From positions 5,202,501 through 5,266,500 of the forward strand of contig NZ_CP125957.1 of the NCBI RefSeq assembly GCF_030064125.1: a stretch of 64,000 nt of DNA, written 5' to 3'. Numbering within the stretch: position 1 is the first letter of the stretch; the number at the start of each line of letters is the position of its first letter. Shown one piece after another: positions 26,619 to 35,552 of the stretch. The notes below the pieces were generated by a model. It made no database searches and was not told where the DNA came from. It worked only from the letters and a program-made list of their open reading frames with translations. The translations under genes and the position numbers were made by a program. This DNA comes from Pseudomonas sp. G2-4. Its GTDB lineage: Bacteria > Pseudomonadota > Gammaproteobacteria > Pseudomonadales > Pseudomonadaceae.

Positions 26619-26989
26619 GGACAATGTCCGCGAAACACCACAAACCGCGACAACAGAAAACCGATCACCAGGCTCAACAGCGAAAATACCGCCACGGTCA
26701 GCAGGCCGTGGACGTGCCAGCGATCACCCAGATAACCGACGGTGAAACTGAGGGCACCCATGACGCCTAGGAAAAGAACATAGCCCAATGCCGAGGTTTT
26801 GGCTTCGAAGGTGTAGAGCGCATTGACATAAAAAGAGAAGGAGGCCGCCACGCAAAAGGCCGTGAAATTGCTCATCGCTTGATTGAGGCCGAACGCCACC
26901 CGCAGCACGAAAAATATCTGCCAATGGATCAGCGTATTAGCCAGCCCCACCAGGGAGTAGCTGAAAAAACCTTTCCATAATGTTTTCAT
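26615..26989 (-). CDS. gtrA: GtrA family flippase
   Basis: 124 residues with four transmembrane helices. [16 protein letters not shown] at the start and [10 protein letters not shown] at the end are typical of GtrA, the proposed flippase for undecaprenyl-phosphate-glucose. First gene of the gtrA-gtrB-gtrC-like operon. Confidence 0.9.
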   Translation of the reverse strand: MKTLWKGFFSYSLVGLANTLIHWQIFFVLRVAFGLNQAMSNFTAFCVAASFSFYVNALYTFEAKTSALGYVLFLGVMGALSFTVGYLGDRWHVHGLLTVAVFSLLSLVIGFLLSRFVVFRGHCP

Positions 26990-27101
26990 GGATGCCCCCG
27001 ACCGTGCGGGTGGTTCAGGCGACTTAATCTAGGGTTCTATCGGTGTGCGGTCTACTGTAGGAGTTAACAGGTAGGACCTCACGGGAAGGTGATTGGCGCA
27101 G

Positions 27102-27136
27102 AAAAAAAGCCCCGATCATCCGACCGGGGCTCCTTT
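27102..27136 (-). terminator. Terminator of the amino-acid permease gene
   Basis: On the minus strand AGCCCCGG, loop, CCGGGGCT (seen on plus as AGCCCCG...CGGGGCT at 27108-27131), followed by TTTTTTT. It lies 16 bases after the permease stop. Confidence 0.85.
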
Positions 27137-27151
27137 TACATCACCGTCAAC

Positions 27152-28573
27152 TTACGAAGTTGAACGCACCGCCCCCTGCACATCACCGGTGGGTTGCAAC
27201 TTGAAGGTATAGAACAGCACCGTTAGCAACGCCAGGAATGCCGGGCCAATGTAGAGCGCCACGCGGGTGTCCGGGAAGTACGCCATCAGGCCCACCACCA
27301 GCACCAGGAATGCCAGCGCCAGGTAGGAACTGACCGGGTACAGCCACATGCGATATTTCAGGGCCGCACGTTCCGAAGCACTCAGGCTTTTACGGAATTT
27401 GAGCTGGGCCAGCAGGATCATCACCCAGGTCCAGATTGCGCCGAAGGTCGCGATAGAGGTCACCCAGACGAAGACTTTCTCCGGCACCAGGTAATTGAGC
27501 AGCACGCCCAGCAGCAGCGCGGCGATGGACAACAACAAGGCGCGACGCGGCACGCCGTTGGCCGAGGTCGTGGCGAAGCCGGCCGGGGCCTGGCCATTCT
27601 GCGCCAGGCTGTAGAGCATCCGCCCAGTGCTGAAGATGCCGCCGTTACAGGACGACAACGCCGCAGTGATCACCACGAAGTTGATGATGCCGGCGGCGGT
27701 CTTGATGCCCAGGCGCTCGAAAGTCATCACAAACGGGCTGCCCTGGGTGCCGATCTCGTTCCACGGGTAGATCGACAGGATCACGAACAGCGCGCCGACG
27801 TAGAACAGCAGGATCCGCCAGAACACCGAGCCGATGGCGTTGGGGATGGTTTTCTGCGGGTTCTTCGCTTCACCGGCGGTCAGACCGATCATCTCCACGC
27901 CCAGGTAGGCGAACATCACCATCTGCAGGGACATCAACACGCCCTGCACGCCGTTGGGCATGAAGCCACCGTGGGTCCAGAGGTTGGAAAGGCCCAGGGC
28001 CACGCCGTCGTTGCCGAACCCGAAGGCGATGATGCCAATGCCACCGATGACCATGGCAATGATGGTCACGATCTTGATCAGGGCGAACCAGAATTCGAAT
28101 TCACCGAAGGCCTTGACCGCGATCAGGTTGATCGAGCCCATGCTGACCAGCGCGGCCAGGGCCCAGATCCAACGGGGTACGTCGGGGAACCAGATGCCCA
28201 TGTACACCGCCACTGCGGTGATCTCCGCCACGCAGGTTACCAGCCACAGGAACCAGTAGTTCCAACCGGTCAGGAAACCGGCCAGCGGACCTAGGTAGTC
28301 CTGGGCATAACGGCTGAACGACCCGGCCACCGGGTTGTGCACGGCCATCTCGCCGAGGGCACGCATGATCACCAGGATCGCCAGGCCGCCAATGATGTAG
28401 GACAGCATGATCGCCGGGCCGGCCATTTCAATGGCCTTGGCCGAGCCGAGGAACAGCCCGACACCGATACAGGCGCCAAGCGCCATCAGGCGGATGTGCC
28501 GCTCACCGAGCTCACGTTTGAGCGGACCACCCTGAGCGGTCTCGCCATGGGGCAGATGATTGCCGACAGGCAT
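27152..28573 (-). CDS. proY: APC family amino-acid permease (ProY-like)
   Basis: 473 residues from ATG 28571-28573, with GAGG nine bases upstream. Twelve hydrophobic helices; HIRLMALGACIGVGLFLGSAKAIEMAGPAI is the hallmark helix 1 of the amino-acid transporter (AAT) subgroup, and GWNYWFLWLVTCVAEITAV follows. It most resembles the ProY-type proline/histidine permeases of Pseudomonas; substrate is inferred. Inner-membrane importer, apparently monocistronic with its own terminator. Confidence 0.88.
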   Translation of the reverse strand: MPVGNHLPHGETAQGGPLKRELGERHIRLMALGACIGVGLFLGSAKAIEMAGPAIMLSYIIGGLAILVIMRALGEMAVHNPVAGSFSRYAQDYLGPLAGFLTGWNYWFLWLVTCVAEITAVAVYMGIWFPDVPRWIWALAALVSMGSINLIAVKAFGEFEFWFALIKIVTIIAMVIGGIGIIAFGFGNDGVALGLSNLWTHGGFMPNGVQGVLMSLQMVMFAYLGVEMIGLTAGEAKNPQKTIPNAIGSVFWRILLFYVGALFVILSIYPWNEIGTQGSPFVMTFERLGIKTAAGIINFVVITAALSSCNGGIFSTGRMLYSLAQNGQAPAGFATTSANGVPRRALLLSIAALLLGVLLNYLVPEKVFVWVTSIATFGAIWTWVMILLAQLKFRKSLSASERAALKYRMWLYPVSSYLALAFLVLVVGLMAYFPDTRVALYIGPAFLALLTVLFYTFKLQPTGDVQGAVRSTS

Positions 28574-28917
28574 AGGGATACAACCTCGTCTTGTTATTGG
28601 ATTAACCGCCGAGTCTCCAAAGCCGCAGGTTGGTAAGCCTGCCACCTTGCCGAAACCGGTCTGCTTCGTGGACAGACCGTCCTGTAGAACAACGCCCTCA
28701 GGATCAGCGGGCCATGCAGTATAAAAAGCCGGGGACAGAGAGATTCACTGTAAAACCGGGGAATTTCAGGGAGAACCCTCAGCAAAAACTGTGTTTCCGG
28801 AGATGCATTGTCTGGGATGACAGACACTTCTGAAAACGGCGCCGAGTATTGCACAGGGAGGGTGCCAGGTCACACGGCGACAGCTCTAGCACAAGGCTTT
28901 CGGACATCACTGAACCT
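28574..28917. other. Intergenic region upstream of the permease
   Basis: About 340 bases between the permease start and the next REPIN. It should contain the permease promoter; no gene, REP or strong hairpin is visible. Confidence 0.4.
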
Positions 28918-29041
28918 GCGGCGAGGGAGTTTGTTCCCGCTCGGCTGCGCAGCAGACGCAACGATGGCAGGCCGATGATTTCAACGGGTGGGAAAAGCGG
29001 GGGCGGCTTCGCCACCCAGCGGGAGCAAGCTCCCTCGCCAC
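28918..29041. repeat. REPIN left of the RAYT gene
   Basis: Inverted REPs of the GTGGCGAGGGAGC family; the left arm is diverged (GCGGCGAGGGAGTTTG). The interior holds CTGCGCAGCAGACGCAA and GGGAAAAGCGGGGGCGGCTTC, a subclass shared only with 29661-29785 and 34854-34978. Confidence 0.9.
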
Positions 29042-29145
29042 GGGTACTACATCGTTTTCAGAAAATTCGTTCAATCATCACCGCGTCGGATTGTCGAGGG
29101 CGGAGCTACCGTAAGTGGGTACCCCCAACCACAGGAAGCCAAGGA

Positions 29146-29607
29146 ATGCGTCCTCTACGTCCAAACTCTCATCGCCTGCGTCATGGCCGCTCTTCGGAAC
29201 GTGGACGAGGTTATCTCGTCACTACGGTCACACACCAACGGGCGCCTATTTTCAAGGACCTGCGACTGGGTCGCTTACTGATTGCAGAAATGCGTCTGGC
29301 TCATGAGCGAGGCTTGGTTAATTCGCTCGCCTGGGTTGTGATGCCAGACCATCTGCATTGGTTAGTGCAACTGGAACAAGCCCAACTCTCTCAGGTAATG
29401 CAGACGATCAAATCCCGCAGCACTCTTACAATCAATCGAGCCATGAACAGAAACGGCGCCTTTTGGCAAAGCGGCTTCCATGACTGCGCGATCCGCGATA
29501 ACCAATCCCTTCGCCCCGCTGCCGACTACATCACCGCCAATCCTATTCGCGCTGGGCTGGTGGAGCATATTGGCGACTACCCGCATTGGGATACTGCATG
29601 GATCTAA
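29146..29607 (+). CDS. REP-associated tyrosine transposase (RAYT, TnpA_REP)
   Basis: 153 residues from ATG 29146, with AGGA at 29133-29136; the frame extends to 28849 only by reading through the REPIN. It belongs to the IS200/IS605-like Y1 transposase superfamily: HUH motif in MPDHLHWLVQL and a C-terminal YITANPIRAGLVE helix carrying the candidate catalytic Tyr. RAYTs are single-copy domesticated transposases thought to mobilise REP hairpins as single strands. It is bracketed by REPINs on both sides, the normal arrangement for the gene. It is probably responsible for the spread of the GTGGCGAGGG REPINs seen across the window. Confidence 0.9.
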   Translation: MRPLRPNSHRLRHGRSSERGRGYLVTTVTHQRAPIFKDLRLGRLLIAEMRLAHERGLVNSLAWVVMPDHLHWLVQLEQAQLSQVMQTIKSRSTLTINRAMNRNGAFWQSGFHDCAIRDNQSLRPAADYITANPIRAGLVEHIGDYPHWDTAWI

Positions 29608-29660
29608 TCGTTTTTTGAGCCAAGGCTGACGCCCCCCACTCTTGAAGCCACCGGGCACCT

Positions 29661-29785
29661 GTGGCGAGGGAGCTTGCTCCCGCTGGGTGGCGCAGCCGCC
29701 CCCGCTTTTCCCATCCGTTGGAAATTTTTCGGCTGCCATTTTTGCGTCTGCTGCGCAGCCGAGCGGGAGCAAGCTCCCTCGCCAT
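29661..29785. repeat. REPIN right of the RAYT gene
   Basis: Same subclass as 28918-29041 but in opposite orientation (GGGTGGCGCAGCCGCCCCCGCTTTTCCCA inside), so the RAYT gene is flanked by an inverted pair of REPINs. Confidence 0.9.
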
Positions 29786-29923
29786 AGAAGCTAGTCAGCC
29801 AGATGATCAGTCAGCCAATCAGCTAATCCGTCAGCCAGACCGGCAATGACATCAGCCCACAATTTCCCCTCCCCCACGCCAACCACCGTCTAAGCTTCAA
29901 GCAAGTCCGATCAATCTGCGTGA

Positions 29924-32900
29924 ATGGATCAGTCGACTATGGGCGCTTTATGGCAAACCGATCCGAATAAACCTATGGTCCCGACTGAACGTATGGAAGA
30001 AGCACCTTTACCCCAAAAAACTCGCCGCGCACGGCATGGCTGGCGGGCGTTCTGGTTGTTGTTGCTGATTATCGTCGTGGTGGTCGGCCTGGCGGTGGCC
30101 AAGGAAATGCGCACGTCGCGGTTTCAGGCCGAGGAGCTCAGCAAGTACGCCGCGTCCCTGGGCTATTCAGTGCAACCGGGCCCCAGCGATGCCATCGTCT
30201 ATCCCGGCGCAGGCCCGTTCGACCGGCGGTTGGGCTACAGCGCCCTGGGGGAATTCCTGCCGCGTCTGCTCAAGCGCGACTACGTGATCCAGGCCCAGGC
30301 GCGTTTCTCGCCGGCCTTGATGGATTACGTCGAAAAAGGCCTGTTCGTGCCCTACGCGGAAAAGATCCAGGCCGGTCTGACCATCACCGACTGCCGCGCC
30401 GCGCCGGTGTATCAGTTCAAGTACCCGCAGCAGCTGTATGCGAGTTTCGACGCGATCCCGCCCGTAGTGGTGCAAAGCCTGCTGTTTATCGAAAACCGCT
30501 TTCTGCTCGACCCCAAGCACCCCCAGGCCAACCCGGCGGTGGACTGGCCGCGTTTTGGCATGGCGGCCTGGTCGCAAGTGGCCAAGCTGTTGAGTTTGCC
30601 GGGCCAGTCCGCCGGGGGCAGCACACTGGCGACGCAACTGGAAAAATACCGCCATTCCCCCGAAGGCCTCACCGTGTCGGGCGCGGAGAAAATCCGCCAG
30701 ATGATCTCCGCCAGCGTGCGCGCCTACCAGGCCGGTCCGCAAACCCTCGAGGCTCGGCAGCGGGTCGTGCGCGACTACCTCAACAGCGTGCCGCTCTCCG
30801 CCGTGCCGGGGCATGGTGAAGTCCATGGCATGGCTGAAGGCTTGCGGGTCTGGTACGGCGCCGATTTCAACCGGGCCAATGAACGCCTGGCCAGCACCGC
30901 GACCGATCCCCGGAGCCTGGCGGAGAAGGGCCTGGCCCTGCGGGAAATGCTGTCATTGATGATCGCTCAGCGGCGCCCTTCTCACTTCCTGTCCAAGGGC
31001 CGTGACGAACTGGCGCGCCTGACCGACAGCCACGTCCGATTGCTGGCGCAAAACGGCGTCATCGATGCGCCCCTGGCCGAGGCTACCCTGGCCAGCAAGG
31101 TCAGTTATCGCGACTGGGTCCAGGACCCGACCGTGCAGCCCAACGAAACCAACAAAGGCATCAGCGCCGCCCGCAGTCGTCTCGCCAACCTGCTCAACCG
31201 CCCGCTGTACGACCTCGATCGCCTGGATCTTTCCGCCACCAGCACCCTGCAAAGTGACTTGCAGGCCCAGGCCACCGAGTACCTCAAGCGTTTGGCCGAC
31301 CCGGCCTTCGCTGCCGAGATCGGCCTGATGGGCGAACGCTTGCTGACCCCCACCAGCACCACCCAGGTGCGCTACAGCTTCACCCTGCTGGAACTGACCC
31401 CCGACGGCTCGCGAGTTCGGGTGCAAACCGACAGCACCGACCAGCCCTTCGACATCAACGAAGGCAGCAAACTGGAACTGGGCTCCACCGCCAAGTTGCG
31501 GGTCCTCACCACGTACCTGCAGATCATTGCCGAACTGCATGATCGCTATGCCCAGCAAACTCCGGCGGCGTTGAAGAAAACCGACATTTCCGACCAGGAC
31601 CGCCTCTCCCGCTGGGCCGTCGACTACCTGATCCAGAACACCGACCGCAGCCTGCCGAAAATGCTCGAAGCTGCCCTGGACCGTACCTATTCCGCCAGCC
31701 CCGGCGAGGCGTTCTTCACCGGTGGCGGGCTGCACACCTTCCACAACTTCCGCAACGAGGACAACGGCCGCATCCCGACCTTGCGCGACTCCCTGCGCGA
31801 GTCGATCAACCTGCCGTTCATCCGCCTGATGCGCGACCTGGTGCGCTACGCCACCTACGCTGGCCCGAGCAACAGCGCCGAATTGCTCAAGGACGACAAG
31901 GACCCGCGCCGCCAGGAATACCTGGCCCAATTCGCCGACCGCGAAGGCACCTCGTTCCTGCTCAAGTTCTGGAAGAAATACCAGAAAAAAGACACGGGTC
32001 AGCGTCTCGAAACCTTCCTCGACAGCATGCACCCCACGGCGATCCGCCTGGCCGCCGTGCACCGGTACTTCTTTCCCAACGACAGCCAGGAAAGCTTCAA
32101 CCGCTTCGTGCGCTCGCACCTCAAGTCGGCCAAGAGCGCCGAAAAACTCACCGACGAACGCCTGGAACGGCTCTACCAGAGCTACGGCCCCGGCGCCTAT
32201 GACCTGCCCGACCAAGGCTTCATCGCCAAGGTCCACCCGCTGGACCTGTGGCTGATGGGTTACCTGCTGAACCACCCCGACGCCAAGTTCAGCCAGATCG
32301 TCAAGGCCAGCGAGTTCGAGCGCCAGGAGGTCTATAGCTGGCTGTTCAAGAGTCGGCACAAGAGCGCCCGCGACAGCCGCATCCGCACCATGCTGGAGAT
32401 CGAAGCGTTCCTGGATATCCACCAGCGCTGGCAGAAAGTCGGCTACCCGTTCGATCACCTGGTGCCGTCGCTCGCCACCGCCATCGGCAGCTCGGGCGAC
32501 CGCCCCGCTGCACTCGCGGAGCTGGTGGGCACCATCCTCAACGACGGCATCCGCCAACCGGCGCTGCGCGTCGACAGCCTGGACTTTGCCGTCAATACGC
32601 CCTATGAGACGCGGCTGGTCAACGATCCGGATAAAGGCAAGCGAGTGATGCCGGTGGAAGTGGCCCAGGCCTTACGCGGCGCGCTGTCCCAGGTGGTCGA
32701 TGCCGGCACCGCGAAACGGGTGGCCGGCAGTTTCAAGCTGGCCGACGGTACACCGCTGGCCATGGGCGGCAAGACCGGCACCGGCGACAACCGCATCGAA
32801 GCCGTCGGCTCGGGTGGGAGAGTGATCAGTTCCAAATCGATCAACCGCACCGCCACCTTCGTGTTCTACATCGGCGACAGCCATTTCGGCACCCTCACCG

Positions 32901-33046
32901 CCTTTGTCCCGGGGGCTTCGGCGCAGAACTTCAAGTTCACCTCGGCCTTGCCGGTGCAGGTGCTCAAGGGCATGGCGCCGTTTCTGTCGCCCTACTTGCA
33001 GCCGGGTAGCCAGACCCAGTGCAAGCCGTTGGTGGCTCGGCAATGA
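29924..33046 (+). CDS. Large transglycosylase/transpeptidase (class A PBP-like)
   Basis: 1040 residues. Cytoplasmic basic N-terminus, one transmembrane helix at about 43-62. GT51 domain about 170-330: LFIENRFLLD (catalytic Glu), GGSTLATQLEKYRHS and EKIRQMISASVRAYQ. The transpeptidase-like part has STAK as the serine motif (in LGSTAKLRVLT) and GGKTGTGDN near 950. It is larger than ordinary class A penicillin-binding proteins, with a long insert between the two motifs. It should polymerise and perhaps cross-link peptidoglycan in the periplasm. ATG 29924 lies downstream of the REPIN region and has no good Shine-Dalgarno. Monocistronic. Confidence 0.85.
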   Translation: MDQSTMGALWQTDPNKPMVPTERMEEAPLPQKTRRARHGWRAFWLLLLIIVVVVGLAVAKEMRTSRFQAEELSKYAASLGYSVQPGPSDAIVYPGAGPFDRRLGYSALGEFLPRLLKRDYVIQAQARFSPALMDYVEKGLFVPYAEKIQAGLTITDCRAAPVYQFKYPQQLYASFDAIPPVVVQSLLFIENRFLLDPKHPQANPAVDWPRFGMAAWSQVAKLLSLPGQSAGGSTLATQLEKYRHSPEGLTVSGAEKIRQMISASVRAYQAGPQTLEARQRVVRDYLNSVPLSAVPGHGEVHGMAEGLRVWYGADFNRANERLASTATDPRSLAEKGLALREMLSLMIAQRRPSHFLSKGRDELARLTDSHVRLLAQNGVIDAPLAEATLASKVSYRDWVQDPTVQPNETNKGISAARSRLANLLNRPLYDLDRLDLSATSTLQSDLQAQATEYLKRLADPAFAAEIGLMGERLLTPTSTTQVRYSFTLLELTPDGSRVRVQTDSTDQPFDINEGSKLELGSTAKLRVLTTYLQIIAELHDRYAQQTPAALKKTDISDQDRLSRWAVDYLIQNTDRSLPKMLEAALDRTYSASPGEAFFTGGGLHTFHNFRNEDNGRIPTLRDSLRESINLPFIRLMRDLVRYATYAGPSNSAELLKDDKDPRRQEYLAQFADREGTSFLLKFWKKYQKKDTGQRLETFLDSMHPTAIRLAAVHRYFFPNDSQESFNRFVRSHLKSAKSAEKLTDERLERLYQSYGPGAYDLPDQGFIAKVHPLDLWLMGYLLNHPDAKFSQIVKASEFERQEVYSWLFKSRHKSARDSRIRTMLEIEAFLDIHQRWQKVGYPFDHLVPSLATAIGSSGDRPAALAELVGTILNDGIRQPALRVDSLDFAVNTPYETRLVNDPDKGKRVMPVEVAQALRGALSQVVDAGTAKRVAGSFKLADGTPLAMGGKTGTGDNRIEAVGSGGRVISSKSINRTATFVFYIGDSHFGTLTAFVPGASAQNFKFTSALPVQVLKGMAPFLSPYLQPGSQTQCKPLVARQ

Positions 33047-33074
33047 GTTCCAGCAGTGAGAGGGGCAGACACAT

Positions 33075-33204
33075 GTGGCGAGGGAGCTTGCTCCCGCTGG
33101 GGCGCGTAGCGGCCCTGAAACCTGGCGACGCGGTGGATCAGGGGGATTGAGTGGCCCTTGAGGGGGCTGCTTCGCAGCCCAGCGGGAGCAAGCTCCCTCG
33201 CCAC
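33075..33204. repeat. REPIN, array subclass
   Basis: A single REPIN whose interior (CCTGAAACCTGGCGACGCGGTGGATCAGG...GATTGAGTGGCC) matches the unit of the two arrays, in array-2 orientation. Confidence 0.9.
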
Positions 33205-33210
33205 ACAAAG

Positions 33211-33702
33211 TCAGAGGGTTACACGGGGTACCGCATCGAAGATGACAGTGAAGTTCCCGGTGTACAGGCCAGGCGTGCGAGGGATGGGCCAATGACTCGC
33301 ATGGATGAACATCTCCACCTGGGTCCCTGGCGTGGATGTGGCGTCATCTACTACTTCTTGAGGCAACTCGTTCAAGAATACGTCGTTGAAAAAGACACGC
33401 AGAGGTATGCGCACACTACCATTAGACAAAAAAGAGTCCCCCTCAATGTAGGCATGAACCGAGCCATCGGTATTCTTCACATCAAAGGTCTGGCGTATGG
33501 AGCTCAAGTCGTAGGTGACAGTGTTGTAATACATGTACTCATCTTTACCAAAATCCGGATTGCGTGGCTGCACATGAAATTGCTTGTTCGGAATGTTCGC
33601 GGTGATATGGATCGGTGCGCGGGCATCATCAGCGGCCAATACCAACGTAGGGCTCAGGGCTGCAACAACAAGGGCCGTTACGGACACGATTTTGTTTAAC
33701 AT
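33211..33702 (-). CDS. CS1-type fimbrial pilin, paralogue 1
   Basis: 163 residues. Signal peptide MLNKIVSVTALVVAALSPTLVLA. The mature protein shows the pattern shared by all pilins of this locus: IHITANIPNKQFHVQPRNPDFG, then RQTFDVKNTDGSVHAYIE, LSNG, LNELPQEVVDDATSTPGTQVEM, and the C-terminal YTGNFTVIFDAVPR. No Cys, as expected for CS1/CFA-I-like subunits, which assemble by donor-strand exchange. Last gene of the operon; its stop is six bases from a REPIN. Probably a shaft or alternative subunit. Confidence 0.85.
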   Translation of the reverse strand: MLNKIVSVTALVVAALSPTLVLAADDARAPIHITANIPNKQFHVQPRNPDFGKDEYMYYNTVTYDLSSIRQTFDVKNTDGSVHAYIEGDSFLSNGSVRIPLRVFFNDVFLNELPQEVVDDATSTPGTQVEMFIHASHWPIPRTPGLYTGNFTVIFDAVPRVTL

Positions 33703-33757
33703 ATTTCTTTCCTTCTGATTAATAAAACGAAGTGGAGACTCCCCGTGGCACGGTGAG

Positions 33758-34252
33758 TTACAGGCTAACCCGAGGGACTGCGTCGAAGATCACGGTGAAT
33801 TGCCCGGTGTACAAACCAGTCTGTTCCTGGGGATTAATCGGAAACGCCGTGGAGATGTGCAACTCTGCCGTCATACCTGGCGTGGACGTTACGTCATCAA
33901 CCACTTCCTTCGGCCAGGTGTTCAGATAAACGTTGTTAAACACAACAGCAATGGGGATCGAGTTACAGCCGTTGAACAGATCGGGTCGCCTATCAATGTA
34001 GGCGTGGACCGAACCGTCGGTGTTCTTCACATCAAAGAGCTGGCGCACCGGCGACAACGCGCTAGTCACAGGATTGAAATGCATCACCTCGTTCTTACCA
34101 AACTCCGGATCCCGTGGCATCACATGAAATTGCTTATTCGGAATGTTCGCGGTGATATGGATCGATGCGAGTGCATCATCTGCCGCCAACACAAACGAAG
34201 GGCTCAGGGTCGCAACGACCAAAGCCGTTACTGACACGATTTTGTTCAACAT
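33758..34252 (-). CDS. CS1-type fimbrial pilin, paralogue 2
   Basis: 164 residues from ATG 34250-34252. The signal peptide differs from paralogue 1 by only a few residues (MLNKIVSVTALVVATLSPSFVLA), and the intergenic segments are also alike, showing recent tandem duplication. Mature part: ASIHITANIPNKQFHVMPRDPEFG and FDVKNTDGSVHAYIDRR. The middle has diverged (LFNGCNSIPIAVVFNNVYL) and contains a single Cys. Confidence 0.85.
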   Translation of the reverse strand: MLNKIVSVTALVVATLSPSFVLAADDALASIHITANIPNKQFHVMPRDPEFGKNEVMHFNPVTSALSPVRQLFDVKNTDGSVHAYIDRRPDLFNGCNSIPIAVVFNNVYLNTWPKEVVDDVTSTPGMTAELHISTAFPINPQEQTGLYTGQFTVIFDAVPRVSL

Positions 34253-34309
34253 ACTTGTTCTTCTTTTGAGTAATAAAAACGAATTGAAAACTTCCCGCGG
34301 CACCGCGAA

Positions 34310-34807
34310 CTACAGGGCCGCAAACCGAGGAACTGCGTCGTAAATCACAGTGAATTGACCGGTGTATAAGCCCGGGTGGCGTTCGACCGACATGGCATTC
34401 GGACGGATCAACATCTCGGCCTGGGTGCCTGGTGTGGACGAGGCATCATCGACGACTTCTTGAGGCATGCCGTCGAGATAAACGCCGTTGAACGTAACGC
34501 TCAGGGGAATGTGATCCCTGCCATTGTTCAGATAGGCCCTGCCCTCTTGAATGTAGGCATGGATCGAGCCGTCGGTGTTCTTCACGTCGAAGGTCTGGCG
34601 TACGGAACTCAGGGAGTTATTCGCGGGGTTGTAATGCATGACCTCGTCCCTGCCGAAATCCGGATTGCGTGGCTGCACATGGAACTGCTTGTTCGGAATA
34701 TTCGCCGTGATGTGGATGGATGTGCGTGCATCATCCGCCGCCAATGCCCATGAAGGACTCAGGACTGCAACAACCAAGGCTGTTACGGGCACCACTTTTT
34801 TTAACAT
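34310..34807 (-). CDS. CS1-type fimbrial pilin, paralogue 3
   Basis: 165 residues from ATG 34805-34807. Signal peptide MLKKVVPVTALVVAVLSPSWALA, then SIHITANIPNKQFHVQPRNPDFG and VKNTDGSIHAYIQ. The C-terminus YTGQFTVIYDAVPRF is as in the other copies. A REPIN (34854-34978) lies directly upstream and separates copies 1-3 from the rest of the operon. Confidence 0.85.
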   Translation of the reverse strand: MLKKVVPVTALVVAVLSPSWALAADDARTSIHITANIPNKQFHVQPRNPDFGRDEVMHYNPANNSLSSVRQTFDVKNTDGSIHAYIQEGRAYLNNGRDHIPLSVTFNGVYLDGMPQEVVDDASSTPGTQAEMLIRPNAMSVERHPGLYTGQFTVIYDAVPRFAAL

Positions 34808-34853
34808 CGATTGACACCTCTTCTGAGTAATAAAACGAAACGCAAACTCCCCC

Positions 34854-34978
34854 GTGGCGAGGGAGCTTGCTCCCGCTGGGTGGCGAAGCCGCCCCCGCTT
34901 TTTCAACCAGCTGGAAATCTCTGACTTGCCATCTTTGCGGCTGCTGCGCAGCCGAGCGGGAGCAAGCTCCCTCGCCAC
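34854..34978. repeat. REPIN inside the fimbrial operon, RAYT-flank subclass
   Basis: GTGGCGAGGGAGC arms; interior GGTGGCGAAGCCGCCCCCGCTTTTTCAACC and CTTTGCGGCTGCTGCGCAGCCGAGCGGG matches the elements beside the RAYT gene. It lies between two pilin genes of one operon and could influence read-through or mRNA stability. Confidence 0.9.
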
Positions 34979-35025
34979 AGGAGATTCGTGGTCCTGACGC
35001 CTTCGGGTAGGCTGACCCGCGGGGG

Positions 35026-35508
35026 TCACGGCGCAACCGCATCGAACACCATATGCACCGTGCCGTAGTAATCACCCGAGCTGTATCCGTCACCGGGCTT
35101 GATCGCGGCGATTTCCAGGGGCACCTGGCGTCCGGGCCTGGCCTCGAGGGCCGTCACGACCTGGGTCGAGTCCAGGGTCAGTTCGACATTGTTGAACTTC
35201 ACCCTCAAGTCGATCCGCTCACGGCCATTGGACAGATAAGCCTCCTCGGCCAGGCGCGCACCGATGGCGCCGGTGGTGTTCTTCACTTCATACGTCGCCC
35301 GCAGCGAACTGAGCTCGCCGGTGATGGAGCTGAAAGGCAAGCGTTGCTCACGCTGGACCAGTTGCGGGTCGAGGGGCAGCACAAAAAAATCGACCGTCGG
35401 AATGGTTACGTGGAGTTCGAAGGTTTCCCGCTCGACCGCTCCCCAGGCCGAAACCCAGGGCAACATCAGCGCGGTCAACGCAAGAGGGCGTAGCAGTGTC
35501 TTGGACAT
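35026..35508 (-). CDS. CS1-type fimbrial subunit, divergent (paralogue 4)
   Basis: 160 residues from ATG 35506-35508. Signal peptide ends AWG. It keeps the family pattern more loosely: LHVTIPTVDFFVLPLDPQLV, SSLRATYEVKNTTGAIGARL, LSNGRERIDLRVKFNNVEL and the C-terminal YYGTVHMVFDAV. Located just after the chaperone gene, and more diverged than copies 1-3, so possibly a minor subunit or anchor. Confidence 0.8.
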   Translation of the reverse strand: MSKTLLRPLALTALMLPWVSAWGAVERETFELHVTIPTVDFFVLPLDPQLVQREQRLPFSSITGELSSLRATYEVKNTTGAIGARLAEEAYLSNGRERIDLRVKFNNVELTLDSTQVVTALEARPGRQVPLEIAAIKPGDGYSSGDYYGTVHMVFDAVAP

Positions 35509-35552
35509 ATTGATTACCTGTGGCGTCTGCGACGGTTCGGCGACGATAACCG

